Assembly (NCBI GenBank): GCA_964591085.1
Contig: CAZPXH010000003.1
Coordinates: 124,001-188,000 of the forward strand
Source of the DNA: CAZPXH01 sp964591085
GTDB lineage: Bacteria > Spirochaetota > Spirochaetia > DSM-27196 > CAZPXH01
Direction: 5' to 3'
DNA: 64,000 nt
Shown here: piece by piece, positions 7,790-15,504 of the stretch
How the letters are laid out: every line of letters starts with the position of its first letter
Numbering within the stretch: position 1 is the stretch's first letter
Program-made: the position numbers and the translations under genes
Notes under the pieces: generated by a model
The model's input: only the letters and a program-made list of their open reading frames with translations
Databases searched by the model: none
Told to the model about the DNA's origin: nothing

Positions 7790-9049
7790 CTATCGGTTGG
7801 CGAAATAGGACATGGGATCCACAAAGCGACCGTTCTGCACGATAGCAAAGTGCAGATGGGGACCGGTGCTTCTGCCGGTGTTCCCCATGTACCCGATCAC
7901 CTGACCCCGCTCCACTCGCTGGCCAACCTCAACCGCAAAGCGGTCAAGGTGCGCGTAGAGTGTCTGATAACCGGATCCGTGTTCAATAATGATGAGTCGG
8001 CCGTAATTTCCCAACTGCAGCTCGATGTGCACCACTCGCCCTGAGTTGGCCGCAAGGATGGGTGTCCCCACGCGACTGGCAATGTCTATTCCGTTGTGGA
8101 AGCGCCAATCCCCGGTAAAGGGATCGATTCTGTTGCCGAATCCGCTGGTAAACACCCCGCGAGCGGGATACACAAACGCTCGCCCGAGGATGAGATCAAG
8201 CTCAAACCCATCCATTCTAGCTTCCGGAACGAACAACTGCTGCCCGATGAAGATTGTCATGGATTCCAGATCGTTGGCATCAAGCAAGGCGTTCACGGTG
8301 ATACCGTAGCGACGGGCAATCAACCCAAGTGACTCGCCCCGGCGGACCACGTGGAAGAGTCCATCCCGATCCGGAATCCGCAGCTCACTGCCAACCGCAA
8401 GTCTTCGCGCATCCGAGATTCCGTTGAGACTGACGAGGGTTCCCAGGCGGATGTTGTGGTCCTGAGCAATCCCGGAAAGGGTGTCTCCTGAGGCAACGCT
8501 GTAGGTCTGGAAACTGATGGCCTGGTAGCTCGCGGGAGCGGCCAGCGCTGCCGGAACGCTGCGTTCACGGAAGCCGAGAGCCCAGTCCTGGGTTGCCTCC
8601 TGGAGCAGGCGGGAGCCAGCGCTATCGGGCGGAAGCAGGTCCGGGTACGCTGCACCGCTATCGGAGGCTCCCAGACCAAAGAGAAGCAGCACCCCCAGCA
8701 CACACACCGAAACAAGGGCAATGAGTCCGGGGTCCGAGGAACGGGGCAGGAGAAGCCATCCAGAGGCATCACGCCGTTTCGGAGCCGGGTCTGCTTTTTT
8801 GCCAAAGACGGCGGTATCGGCTGCCCCGCTTCCAGGACCGGGAAGAATGACCGGCGAGCGCCGTCTCCTTGTGCTCTGCCGGGTGAGCACCGCGCTGCTT
8901 CCGGGATCCGGGAAATCCGTACCGCTCGTTGCGCGCTCCACGACGGCGCGTTCGGTCTGCGCATCTAGTATGCGAAGGCGCGAACGGCGCTCGTCCGGAC
9001 TGGTGGACCCACGGCGCGAAACCTGCTGCTCCTTGATGACGCTGACCAT
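7790..9049 (-). CDS. Membrane-anchored LysM / M23 family metallopeptidase
   Basis: Probable peptidoglycan endopeptidase or division/septum hydrolase regulator. About 419 residues: a charged cytosolic N-terminus of roughly 115 residues, one TM segment (GLIALVSVCVLGVLLLFGLGA), two LysM domains (YSVASGDTLSGIAQDHN...; FHVVRRGESLGLIARRYG...), then an M23 domain with zinc ligands in HNGIDIA and HLHF, plus H in LYAHLD. All catalytic ligands are present. ATG 9049 is preferred; a GTG at 9079 would add 10 residues. It is divergent from the penicillin-binding protein, suggesting shared work on the wall. Confidence 0.88.
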   Translation of the reverse strand: MVSVIKEQQVSRRGSTSPDERRSRLRILDAQTERAVVERATSGTDFPDPGSSAVLTRQSTRRRRSPVILPGPGSGAADTAVFGKKADPAPKRRDASGWLLLPRSSDPGLIALVSVCVLGVLLLFGLGASDSGAAYPDLLPPDSAGSRLLQEATQDWALGFRERSVPAALAAPASYQAISFQTYSVASGDTLSGIAQDHNIRLGTLVSLNGISDARRLAVGSELRIPDRDGLFHVVRRGESLGLIARRYGITVNALLDANDLESMTIFIGQQLFVPEARMDGFELDLILGRAFVYPARGVFTSGFGNRIDPFTGDWRFHNGIDIASRVGTPILAANSGRVVHIELQLGNYGRLIIIEHGSGYQTLYAHLDRFAVEVGQRVERGQVIGYMGNTGRSTGPHLHFAIVQNGRFVDPMSYFANR

Positions 9050-9160
9050 ACCTGCTATCAGTATCGACCGGAGGGGCACGCGTGTTTATCGCACACCGTC
9101 CGTCGGGGGGGATGGTAGCGTGGGGTAACTGAACGCCGCGCGCGCATTGTCGCGGGACTC

Positions 9161-10966
9161 GTGGTCATGGCCATGGTTGTGGTTGCGGCCCGCTACGGGC
9201 GCATCATGCTGGGCGGCGCCGCACCGCTCCGGCTTGGCGGAATCACCGAGCGCCAGCGCGGCACAATCACGGACAGAAATGGCACTCTTCTGGCTCTGGA
9301 TGCAGAACGCGACTCTCTGGTGGTCTGGACGCCATCCGTGCGGGAGCCCGCGCTGGTGGCCGAACTGCTGGGAGACATCCTTTCGCGATCCGCCGCTGAC
9401 ATTGCCAGCGAAATACGCAGCGCGCGCGGGGACCTGGTCCTTGCGGAAGGGCTGCTCCCGGAACAGGCGGCAGCGGTAGAGGAAGCCGCGCTGGAGGGCC
9501 TGCTCCCCGGCGTCCGCATTGTCCGGGATCAGGAACGCCGATACCCGCAGGCACACCTTGCATCCCATGTCCTTGGCTTTGTTGGCCGGGATGGCTACGG
9601 GCTGGAGGGAATTGAGTTCAGCCTGGACGCCGTGCTAGCGCCCCAACCCCGGGAGGATGACCGCTTCCTGGGCAATGACATTCAGCTCACCATCGACGCC
9701 GCAATTCAGGCACACGTAGACGCCGTGGCAGAGGCGGCGTTCCGAACCCATCAGGCGGACAGCGTCTTTGCGATTGTTATGGAGGCCCGTACCGGTCGGG
9801 TTCTCGCCTGGGTAGCCAAGCCGGACTACAACCCCAACACCTTCACCGAGTCCACTGCAGACGAGCGCAGAAACCGGCCGATCGTGGACACCTATGAGCC
9901 GGGCAGTGTGTTCAAGATATTCTCCATGGCTGCGCTGTTGCAGCTGGGCGGCGTCACGCCGGAGTCCCGCTTTGTCACCGATGGCGGATTTGTGGTGCCG
10001 GAGCACGGGATCCGGATCACTGACCTTGGAAACTACGGCACGGTAACTCCGGAGGGAATCATCAAGTTCAGCTCCAACGTGGGTGCTGCAATGGCCTCGC
10101 AGACAGTCGGCCCCTCCAGTTTCCATACCATGCTTGGCCGCCTCGGATTCGGGCAACCGACCGACATCCCGTTGTCCGGCGAATCTCCGGGAATCTTCCG
10201 GGACTACCGCACCTGGTCAGCAAGATCGCAGCCCACCATTGCAATGGGCCAGGAAATTGGCGTCACGGCACTTCAGATGGTGACCGCGGCCACCGCGCTG
10301 GCAAACGATGGCGTCCTGCTCCAGCCGCGCCTGGTGGAGGAAATCCGGAGTCCGGACGGTCAGCCGCTGGACGACTTCACCCGCCAGATTCAGGCGCGAG
10401 TCTTTGATCCCGCAGTGACCCGAGAGATCCTTTCGTTCATGGAGTCAGCAACTGATAACGACGGGACGGCGCGCCGGGCACGGATAGACGGAGTACGCGT
10501 TGCGGCCAAGACCGGTACTGCGGAGATCATTGATCCTGAGACCGGGAGGTACTCAACTACCGCATTTCTCGCCAGCTGCCTGGCAATCTACCCGGCGGAT
10601 GATCCGGAGATCATCAGCTACGTTGTCATCAACAACCCGCGGGGAGAAGAATTTTTCGGCGGGCGGATTGCTGCACCGATGATTGCGGAGATCGGGGAGT
10701 TTGTGGTGCCCTTCCTGGGGCTGGACAGCGCAGAGCGGCGGGAGTTGGACGCGGCGCCAGTAATCACCGTGCAAAGACCCGCTCTGCCGGAGCTGGACCG
10801 CGTATGGCCGGACTTCCGCGGGCTCCCATCCCGCACACTGCTTCCACTGTTTGAGATTGAAGAGATATCCGTGGACATTCGCGGCAGCGGCAGGGTGGTC
10901 CGGCAGTCTCCCGAGCCCGGCGAGCCGATTCGGCGTGGAGACCGGCTGATCCTTGAGCTGGAGTAG
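9161..10966 (+). CDS. Class B penicillin-binding protein (FtsI/PBP2 type) with PASTA domain
   Basis: Transpeptidase that cross-links septal or lateral peptidoglycan. Motifs in order: RGTITDRNG (pedestal domain), active-site SVFK in YEPGSVFKIF (Ser about 249), SSN in KFSSNVGAA, KTGTAE, and a C-terminal PASTA-like domain (PDFRGLPSRTLLPL...VVRQSPEPGEPIRRGD). The usual ftsI position in the division cluster at 50-56 kb is empty, so this is the likely FtsI. The start is uncertain: GTG 9161 cuts into the membrane anchor, while upstream in-frame codons read TERRARIVAGLV, a normal anchor start, but no ATG/GTG/TTG precedes them. Confidence 0.88.
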   Translation: MVMAMVVVAARYGRIMLGGAAPLRLGGITERQRGTITDRNGTLLALDAERDSLVVWTPSVREPALVAELLGDILSRSAADIASEIRSARGDLVLAEGLLPEQAAAVEEAALEGLLPGVRIVRDQERRYPQAHLASHVLGFVGRDGYGLEGIEFSLDAVLAPQPREDDRFLGNDIQLTIDAAIQAHVDAVAEAAFRTHQADSVFAIVMEARTGRVLAWVAKPDYNPNTFTESTADERRNRPIVDTYEPGSVFKIFSMAALLQLGGVTPESRFVTDGGFVVPEHGIRITDLGNYGTVTPEGIIKFSSNVGAAMASQTVGPSSFHTMLGRLGFGQPTDIPLSGESPGIFRDYRTWSARSQPTIAMGQEIGVTALQMVTAATALANDGVLLQPRLVEEIRSPDGQPLDDFTRQIQARVFDPAVTREILSFMESATDNDGTARRARIDGVRVAAKTGTAEIIDPETGRYSTTAFLASCLAIYPADDPEIISYVVINNPRGEEFFGGRIAAPMIAEIGEFVVPFLGLDSAERRELDAAPVITVQRPALPELDRVWPDFRGLPSRTLLPLFEIEEISVDIRGSGRVVRQSPEPGEPIRRGDRLILELE

Positions 10967-12818
10967 CGCGGTCCTGCTGGAGCACAACCTGGCCGCTCTC
11001 GGTCAGGTCTTTGCAGACCTTGGTCCCACCATTCGGTCTACGGAACTCCCGCCAAATGCTGAACTGCGCGGCCCTGAGGACTCTCCGGGACTGCGCATTG
11101 ACGGCAAGACACTCCACAGTCTGCGTGATCCCATCCGGGAAGCGGCTAGAATTGTGGCGGCGAGCCCTGCGGCGAGGACCTACGTCCTGTGCGGTCTGGG
11201 ACTGGGCTACCTTGCACAGGCCTTCCTGGATGCTCCGTCCCGGCCCCGGGTAGTGGTGGTTGAGCCAGACCCGCGTCTGCTCCGGCTGTGCTGCGAGGCT
11301 CGGGACTGCTCCGCAATGTTTCAGCCAGACCGCTTTGCGTTGATTCTGGACAGGGACCCTGCTCTGGTCACCGGAGTACTTGCAGCCTGGGGCGCAGAAT
11401 CCGTCCATGTGATCAGGGCAGGTACGGCGGCGCTGCAAGCCCCAGTGGTCTGGGAGGCCCTGGAGCAGGCAATCCGGCACTATGGACAGCGCCGCTCAGT
11501 AAACACCAACACCATTGAGCGGTTTGGAGCGAGGTGGGTTCGCAATCTCCTTCGGAACGTGGCGAGGGGAGACTGGAGCACGGGGATCAACGCGCTCCGG
11601 GGTCAGGCGGGCGGAATTCCGGCACTGGTGCTGGGGGCCGGACCGGGGCTGAACGAGGTGCTGCCGAGACTGGCGGAGCTCCGGAAGCGAATGATAGTGG
11701 TCGCTGTCGACACCGCGCGCGGTCTCTGCCTTCGGCACGGCGTGCGGCCCGACATCAGCGTGGTTGTGGATCCCCAGTACTGGAACAGCCGACACCTGGA
11801 CTTCAGCCCTTACTCGGATGAACCGGTTGTGTGCGAGCTTGCCACAAGTCCGCGCGCGCTCCGGATGTTGCCGGGTCTCCATCGCTTTGCTGCCTCGCTC
11901 TTTCCCCTGGGCAAGTGGGTGGAGTCAGGCCTCAAGCCGAGGGACGCGCTGGGTGCGGGAGGATCTGTTGCTACGACGGCCTGGGATCTGGCAAGGCTTC
12001 TGGGCTGTGACCCCATTGTGCTTGCGGGCGTTGACCTGGGCTTTCCGGACCTGCAGACCCACGCCCGCGGAGCACTGTTTGAGCAGCGAGCTCACTGGAG
12101 GTCACACCGGCTTGAGCCCACCGAGACAGCCATGAGCGCCTACCTCTTCAGCGGTGAGCCATACCTCACCAAGTCCCAGTCCGGGGGAACGGTTCTGAGT
12201 GACCGCCGGATGATGGTGTACCGGAGCTGGTTCTCAGAACAGATTCCGGATTCCCGGCGGCGGGTTCTCCGTCTGGGAGATGGTGCAAGCATCCCCGGCT
12301 GCCAAAGCACGAGCATTGCCGATCTCCTGAAGCTTCCGGAGCACGCACAGCGGCCCAACCTGTCCGGTTCAGCTACCCCGGATCCTCTGGATCCCGCAGA
12401 TCTGCTGATGCGAATGGAGGCAGGCTTCTCTGAGGTGTCGAGCCTGGCCAATCTAGCAGCAGGTCTGTGCAGGAGATTACTTGCCAAAGCGGCCACAGTG
12501 GCGGTGTCTGCGGCGGAAGCAGGGCCAAAGTCCGCGGACGATCCGGATGCTGAAGCTGCCAGGGCAGAACTGGACCGTGTAGACGCCCGGCTCCAGTCGC
12601 ATCCCCTGATCCGGGCTGCGGGCTTCCTGCTGCACAGACAGGCCGCTGAGCTCCTGGATGCAGAGCCCCCCGCCGACATGACGGCCGCTCTGCACCGCTC
12701 GCTGAACCTCTACCTCGCGATTGGTCACAGCAGCACCGTGCAGGCCGAGTGGGCGCGCCAGGAGCGGCTCAAGTGTGGGAGTCCCGATACCGATGCTCCG
12801 ATTGACAGGGTGAACTGA
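10953..12818 (+). CDS. DUF115 / motility accessory factor (Maf)-type protein
   Basis: 621 residues with a central Rossmann-like DUF115 region: LVLGAGPGLNEVLPRL followed by MIVVAVDTARGLCLRHGVRPDISVVVDPQYWN, and later DPIVLAGVDLGFPD. Proteins of this group (Maf, MptE-like) include flagellin glycosyltransferases that add nonulosonic acids, so a role in flagellin or surface glycosylation is plausible but not shown. The TTG start at 10953 lies inside the PBP gene (14-bp overlap), indicating translational coupling. The C-terminal 200 residues are helical and unassigned. Ends at a strong terminator. Confidence 0.75.
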   Translation: MSWSSAVLLEHNLAALGQVFADLGPTIRSTELPPNAELRGPEDSPGLRIDGKTLHSLRDPIREAARIVAASPAARTYVLCGLGLGYLAQAFLDAPSRPRVVVVEPDPRLLRLCCEARDCSAMFQPDRFALILDRDPALVTGVLAAWGAESVHVIRAGTAALQAPVVWEALEQAIRHYGQRRSVNTNTIERFGARWVRNLLRNVARGDWSTGINALRGQAGGIPALVLGAGPGLNEVLPRLAELRKRMIVVAVDTARGLCLRHGVRPDISVVVDPQYWNSRHLDFSPYSDEPVVCELATSPRALRMLPGLHRFAASLFPLGKWVESGLKPRDALGAGGSVATTAWDLARLLGCDPIVLAGVDLGFPDLQTHARGALFEQRAHWRSHRLEPTETAMSAYLFSGEPYLTKSQSGGTVLSDRRMMVYRSWFSEQIPDSRRRVLRLGDGASIPGCQSTSIADLLKLPEHAQRPNLSGSATPDPLDPADLLMRMEAGFSEVSSLANLAAGLCRRLLAKAATVAVSAAEAGPKSADDPDAEAARAELDRVDARLQSHPLIRAAGFLLHRQAAELLDAEPPADMTAALHRSLNLYLAIGHSSTVQAEWARQERLKCGSPDTDAPIDRVN

Positions 12819-12837
12819 CCCCTCACTACACCTGTCC

Positions 12838-12880
12838 GAACGGTGTGCGTTTCGACGTCCAGGCACACCGTTCTTTTTTT
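12838..12880 (+). terminator. Rho-independent terminator of the PBP-DUF115 transcript
   Basis: A perfect 10-bp stem (GAACGGTGTG at 12838-12847 with CACACCGTTC at 12864-12873), 16-base loop, then seven T. It begins about 20 bases after the DUF115 stop. Confidence 0.9.
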
Positions 12881-12914
12881 GCCCAGAGCCCCGGCACGCC
12901 TGTCGGGGCTCGGG
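12881..12914 (-). other. GC-rich hairpin downstream of the cheA-like gene
   Basis: GAGCCCCG (12886-12893) pairs with CGGGGCTC (12904-12911), with flanking GCCC/GGGC. It lies 18 bases past the stop of the leftward cheA-like gene, where the long flagellar transcript should end, but no T-run follows on the minus strand. It may be a 3' stabiliser or a weak terminator. Confidence 0.4.
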
Positions 12915-12931
12915 CATCTTTGCATGCGCGC

Positions 12932-14638
12932 CTATTGTCGGGCCACGTTCTCGGGATTGATTAGCGTGGCGTTGGCGCCTGCGTGCTCGCTGTAGACCAC
13001 GGTTCGCCTGCCGGGATCACGCACGGCCAGTTCTTCCGAAAGCACGGAGTCAACCAGATAGAGGCTGTAGCCCCCGGCCAGACCGCTGAGGACAAGTGCA
13101 ACAGACTCCGGCTCTGTTTCACGGTGCTGGGGATTGAGTATGGGTGCCGCGGTGCCGCGAATTCGGTAGAACTGCCTTCCACCGGGGCCCAATGAGAGCA
13201 GGCGGTCTTCCAGCCGGGTAACACCGGATACAACCGAGGATGGAATAGCAAGCAACCGGTCCCCACTCCGACAGATGTGAACACGCAAGAGGCGAGAAGC
13301 CTGCGGTACGGTGAACCGGAAGCTTGTCCCCTTTTCGGGGCTTGTCTGCAGATCCAGCGATCCCCCCAGGATCGTGTCCACCGAGTACTGCACAATGTGG
13401 AGTCCAAGCCCTCGTCCTGAAAGGACAGCATGCGATCCCGCGGTGCTGTATCCCGGTTCACTGATGACCGACAGCAGGTCCGTGGCGCGGTTCCCGGCGT
13501 CCGGATCCGCACCGTGTACGCCGGCACCGTCATCCGAAACGCCGATTGTCAACCACCCGTCACCGGGAACGGCAGTGACCTCAATGCTTCCCGCCCGAGG
13601 CTTGCCGCGAGCAGCCCGCTCCTCCGGCAACTCAACTCCGTGATCAACCGCGTTACGAAGCAAATGCAGAAGAATTCCGCTGACTACCTCTGCAGTCCCA
13701 ACGGAAAACTCCTGCTCCGCTCCCCTCACCTGGAGCTCCACGCGCTTCCCCGCAGCCCGGGCGAGGTCCGTTACGTGAGGTTGCAGTTGCGATACCAGAT
13801 CACCAAAGCTCATTCGGCCAAGGTTGTCTGCAAGGCCCACGGCCCGGTCCAGATAGGCCGACCGGCGTCTCTCGGGCATCCCGGGATTGGCACGGAGCTC
13901 TTCCAGGAGAAAGGTCAGCATCTCCAGATCGGAGCGCCGAACCGACAAGGTGATCTGATCCACTCCGGATGCAGATGAGGGGATTCGCTGCAGATCACGC
14001 AGATCAAGGGGCTCAAAGCCGAGATCCCGAAGTTCACCGGACACCTGCAGGTGAGTCGGATCCTGCCGGCTTGCAAACAGCAGCGCGTTGGGCGCGTTAC
14101 TACCGAGCACTACGCCAAAGCGGGAAAGCCGGTCAGTTTGCCCGGAAAGGTCCAGGTTGCTCTGTGACGCCGACTTCAGCCAAACCCGGTAGAGCTGCTC
14201 GCCCCGGCGAACTGCCTCTTCTGCAGCACGACGCAGTGACTCGGCAGCTCGGGACTGGACGTAGGCGCCGCCCGCCGTCACACGTTGTGGCCTGGCAGAG
14301 CTGGTTATCCGCTGGCCTGCCCGATTGCCCTGCGCGACTGATTCACCGCTGGTGGCGTCAATGAGCCGCGACCGAAATCGGGCAAGCTCGGCCAGGTTTT
14401 CTTCCCGCCCCCCACCCCGCCGAAGCTGAGCGAGGAGCAACTCCGCATCCCGGCAGACATGCTCTACTCGACCGATTCCCAGGAAGGCTGCTTCTGATTT
14501 CAGCGAGTGCAGCTCACGATAGACCCGCTCCAGCAATGCATCCCGATCCACTCCCCGGGCCGCTCCATCCGCAAGCAGACCGAGCCCGGAAATGGCCGTC
14601 TCGGTGTTCCGCGCAAAGAGACGCAGCAGCGGGTTCAC
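12932..14638 (-). CDS. cheA: CheA-like chemotaxis histidine kinase
   Basis: 568 residues. Domains in order: P1/Hpt (1-105) with phospho-acceptor His44 in YRELHSLKSEA; a linker and P2-like segment (about 145-210); dimerisation helices (about 225-290); HATPase with N box LLRNAVDHGVE, G1 SDDGAGVHG and G2 GRGLGLHIVQ; and a C-terminal CheW-like domain. Length is shorter than classic CheA (650-800). Last gene of the flagellar locus; ATG overlaps the preceding stop by 4 bp. It could be the main CheA or a divergent paralogue controlling something other than the motor; cheW, cheX and cheY are not in this window. Confidence 0.85.
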   Translation of the reverse strand: MNPLLRLFARNTETAISGLGLLADGAARGVDRDALLERVYRELHSLKSEAAFLGIGRVEHVCRDAELLLAQLRRGGGREENLAELARFRSRLIDATSGESVAQGNRAGQRITSSARPQRVTAGGAYVQSRAAESLRRAAEEAVRRGEQLYRVWLKSASQSNLDLSGQTDRLSRFGVVLGSNAPNALLFASRQDPTHLQVSGELRDLGFEPLDLRDLQRIPSSASGVDQITLSVRRSDLEMLTFLLEELRANPGMPERRRSAYLDRAVGLADNLGRMSFGDLVSQLQPHVTDLARAAGKRVELQVRGAEQEFSVGTAEVVSGILLHLLRNAVDHGVELPEERAARGKPRAGSIEVTAVPGDGWLTIGVSDDGAGVHGADPDAGNRATDLLSVISEPGYSTAGSHAVLSGRGLGLHIVQYSVDTILGGSLDLQTSPEKGTSFRFTVPQASRLLRVHICRSGDRLLAIPSSVVSGVTRLEDRLLSLGPGGRQFYRIRGTAAPILNPQHRETEPESVALVLSGLAGGYSLYLVDSVLSEELAVRDPGRRTVVYSEHAGANATLINPENVARQ

Positions 14639-15165
14639 CGCTGGCTCCCCAAGGCCGCAAGCGCAACGATTAGCTCCACCTGCCCAACTGGAATTCCCAG
14701 ACGATCGGATATTCGCTCCGGCGTGACTCCATCCCGGTGAAGAGAGAGTACCTGTTCCCTGATCTCTTCCGGATCGTTGCCGCCCAATGACGCTGGTGTT
14801 CCATCCTGCTGTCCGGGCAAGTTTTCACCCGAGTCCCGGCCCGGTTCAGCATGGCCATCGGGATTGATCTGCACCGCGGCATGAGAGGTGTCAGCAACGG
14901 ATTTCGGGTCTGGAAGCTTCTCCAGATATCGCGCAACTTCCTCAAGCCGCCTGCTCAACTCTCGAGCAACACGAATCCGGTTCTCCAGGATGGTGACGCT
15001 TTCATCCGCACTTCGGTTGATCGTGGCCACCAACTCACCGACATCGCGCGCCATACGGTCACGAAGAATGCCTCGCTCAATCCGCCTGAGAACACTCTTG
15101 CGGACCAGAAAGTACACCGCCACAAGGCCGAGCAGGTTGAGCCCGATCAGAATGGAGGGACTCAT
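14635..15165 (-). CDS. Membrane-anchored coiled-coil protein with C-terminal HTH-like motif
   Basis: 176 residues: N-terminal TM (ILIGLNLLGLVAVYFLV), a helical coiled-coil stretch (about 25-85), a disordered acidic middle, and a C-terminal helix-turn-helix-like segment (EIREQVLSLHRDGVTPERIS...IPVGQVELIVAL, 134-168). This tail resembles the DUF6115-type C-terminus found beside flagellar and FapA genes in other bacteria; that link is from memory. It overlaps both neighbours by 4 bp, pointing to a role with the CheA-like kinase. Confidence 0.7.
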   Translation of the reverse strand: MSPSILIGLNLLGLVAVYFLVRKSVLRRIERGILRDRMARDVGELVATINRSADESVTILENRIRVARELSRRLEEVARYLEKLPDPKSVADTSHAAVQINPDGHAEPGRDSGENLPGQQDGTPASLGGNDPEEIREQVLSLHRDGVTPERISDRLGIPVGQVELIVALAALGSQR

Positions 15166-15482
15166 CCCTGGATATCGATGTTGTTGCCGAGAGCCGGGTC
15201 GGTGAATACCGGTGACGCTTCCGGTTCTTCCTGCTGCTGATTTTTCCTGCCCTTGGCGCTGGAATTGCCACCTGCGTTGCCCGCGTCTTCCTCCACGGAC
15301 TTGGTTTCCTCGGTTTCTTCCGTCTGCTGGACCCCGCTCCGCTGGAGTTCGGCTTCCGCCTGCAGATTTCCGGCTGCCGATGCCTGCGACTGCACGGCTG
15401 ACTGCTGGACAGCCTGCTGATCACGGCCAACGTCTGCGAGGCGCATAAAGAGAGCCTGGAGATCTACCGGTTGCACCGACAT
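15162..15482 (-). CDS. Small hydrophilic hypothetical protein of the flagellar operon
   Basis: 106 residues, no membrane segment, rich in Gln, Glu and Ser; the middle is disordered. Short ordered ends are MSVQPVDLQALFMRLADVGR and DPALGNNIDIQG. Small proteins with such ends follow fapA in other spirochaetes as I recall them, without known function. Its stop overlaps the next start by 4 bp and fapA ends 22 bases upstream, so it is translated as part of the operon. Confidence 0.6.
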   Translation of the reverse strand: MSVQPVDLQALFMRLADVGRDQQAVQQSAVQSQASAAGNLQAEAELQRSGVQQTEETEETKSVEEDAGNAGGNSSAKGRKNQQQEEPEASPVFTDPALGNNIDIQG

Positions 15483-15504
15483 TCCATTCTCCTCATCGGC
15501 AGGT

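Noticed and set aside
9080..9111. GCGATAA in the M23/PBP intergenic region as a sigma-28 -10 element
   Set aside because: No TAAA-type -35 at the right distance; a chance match is likely.
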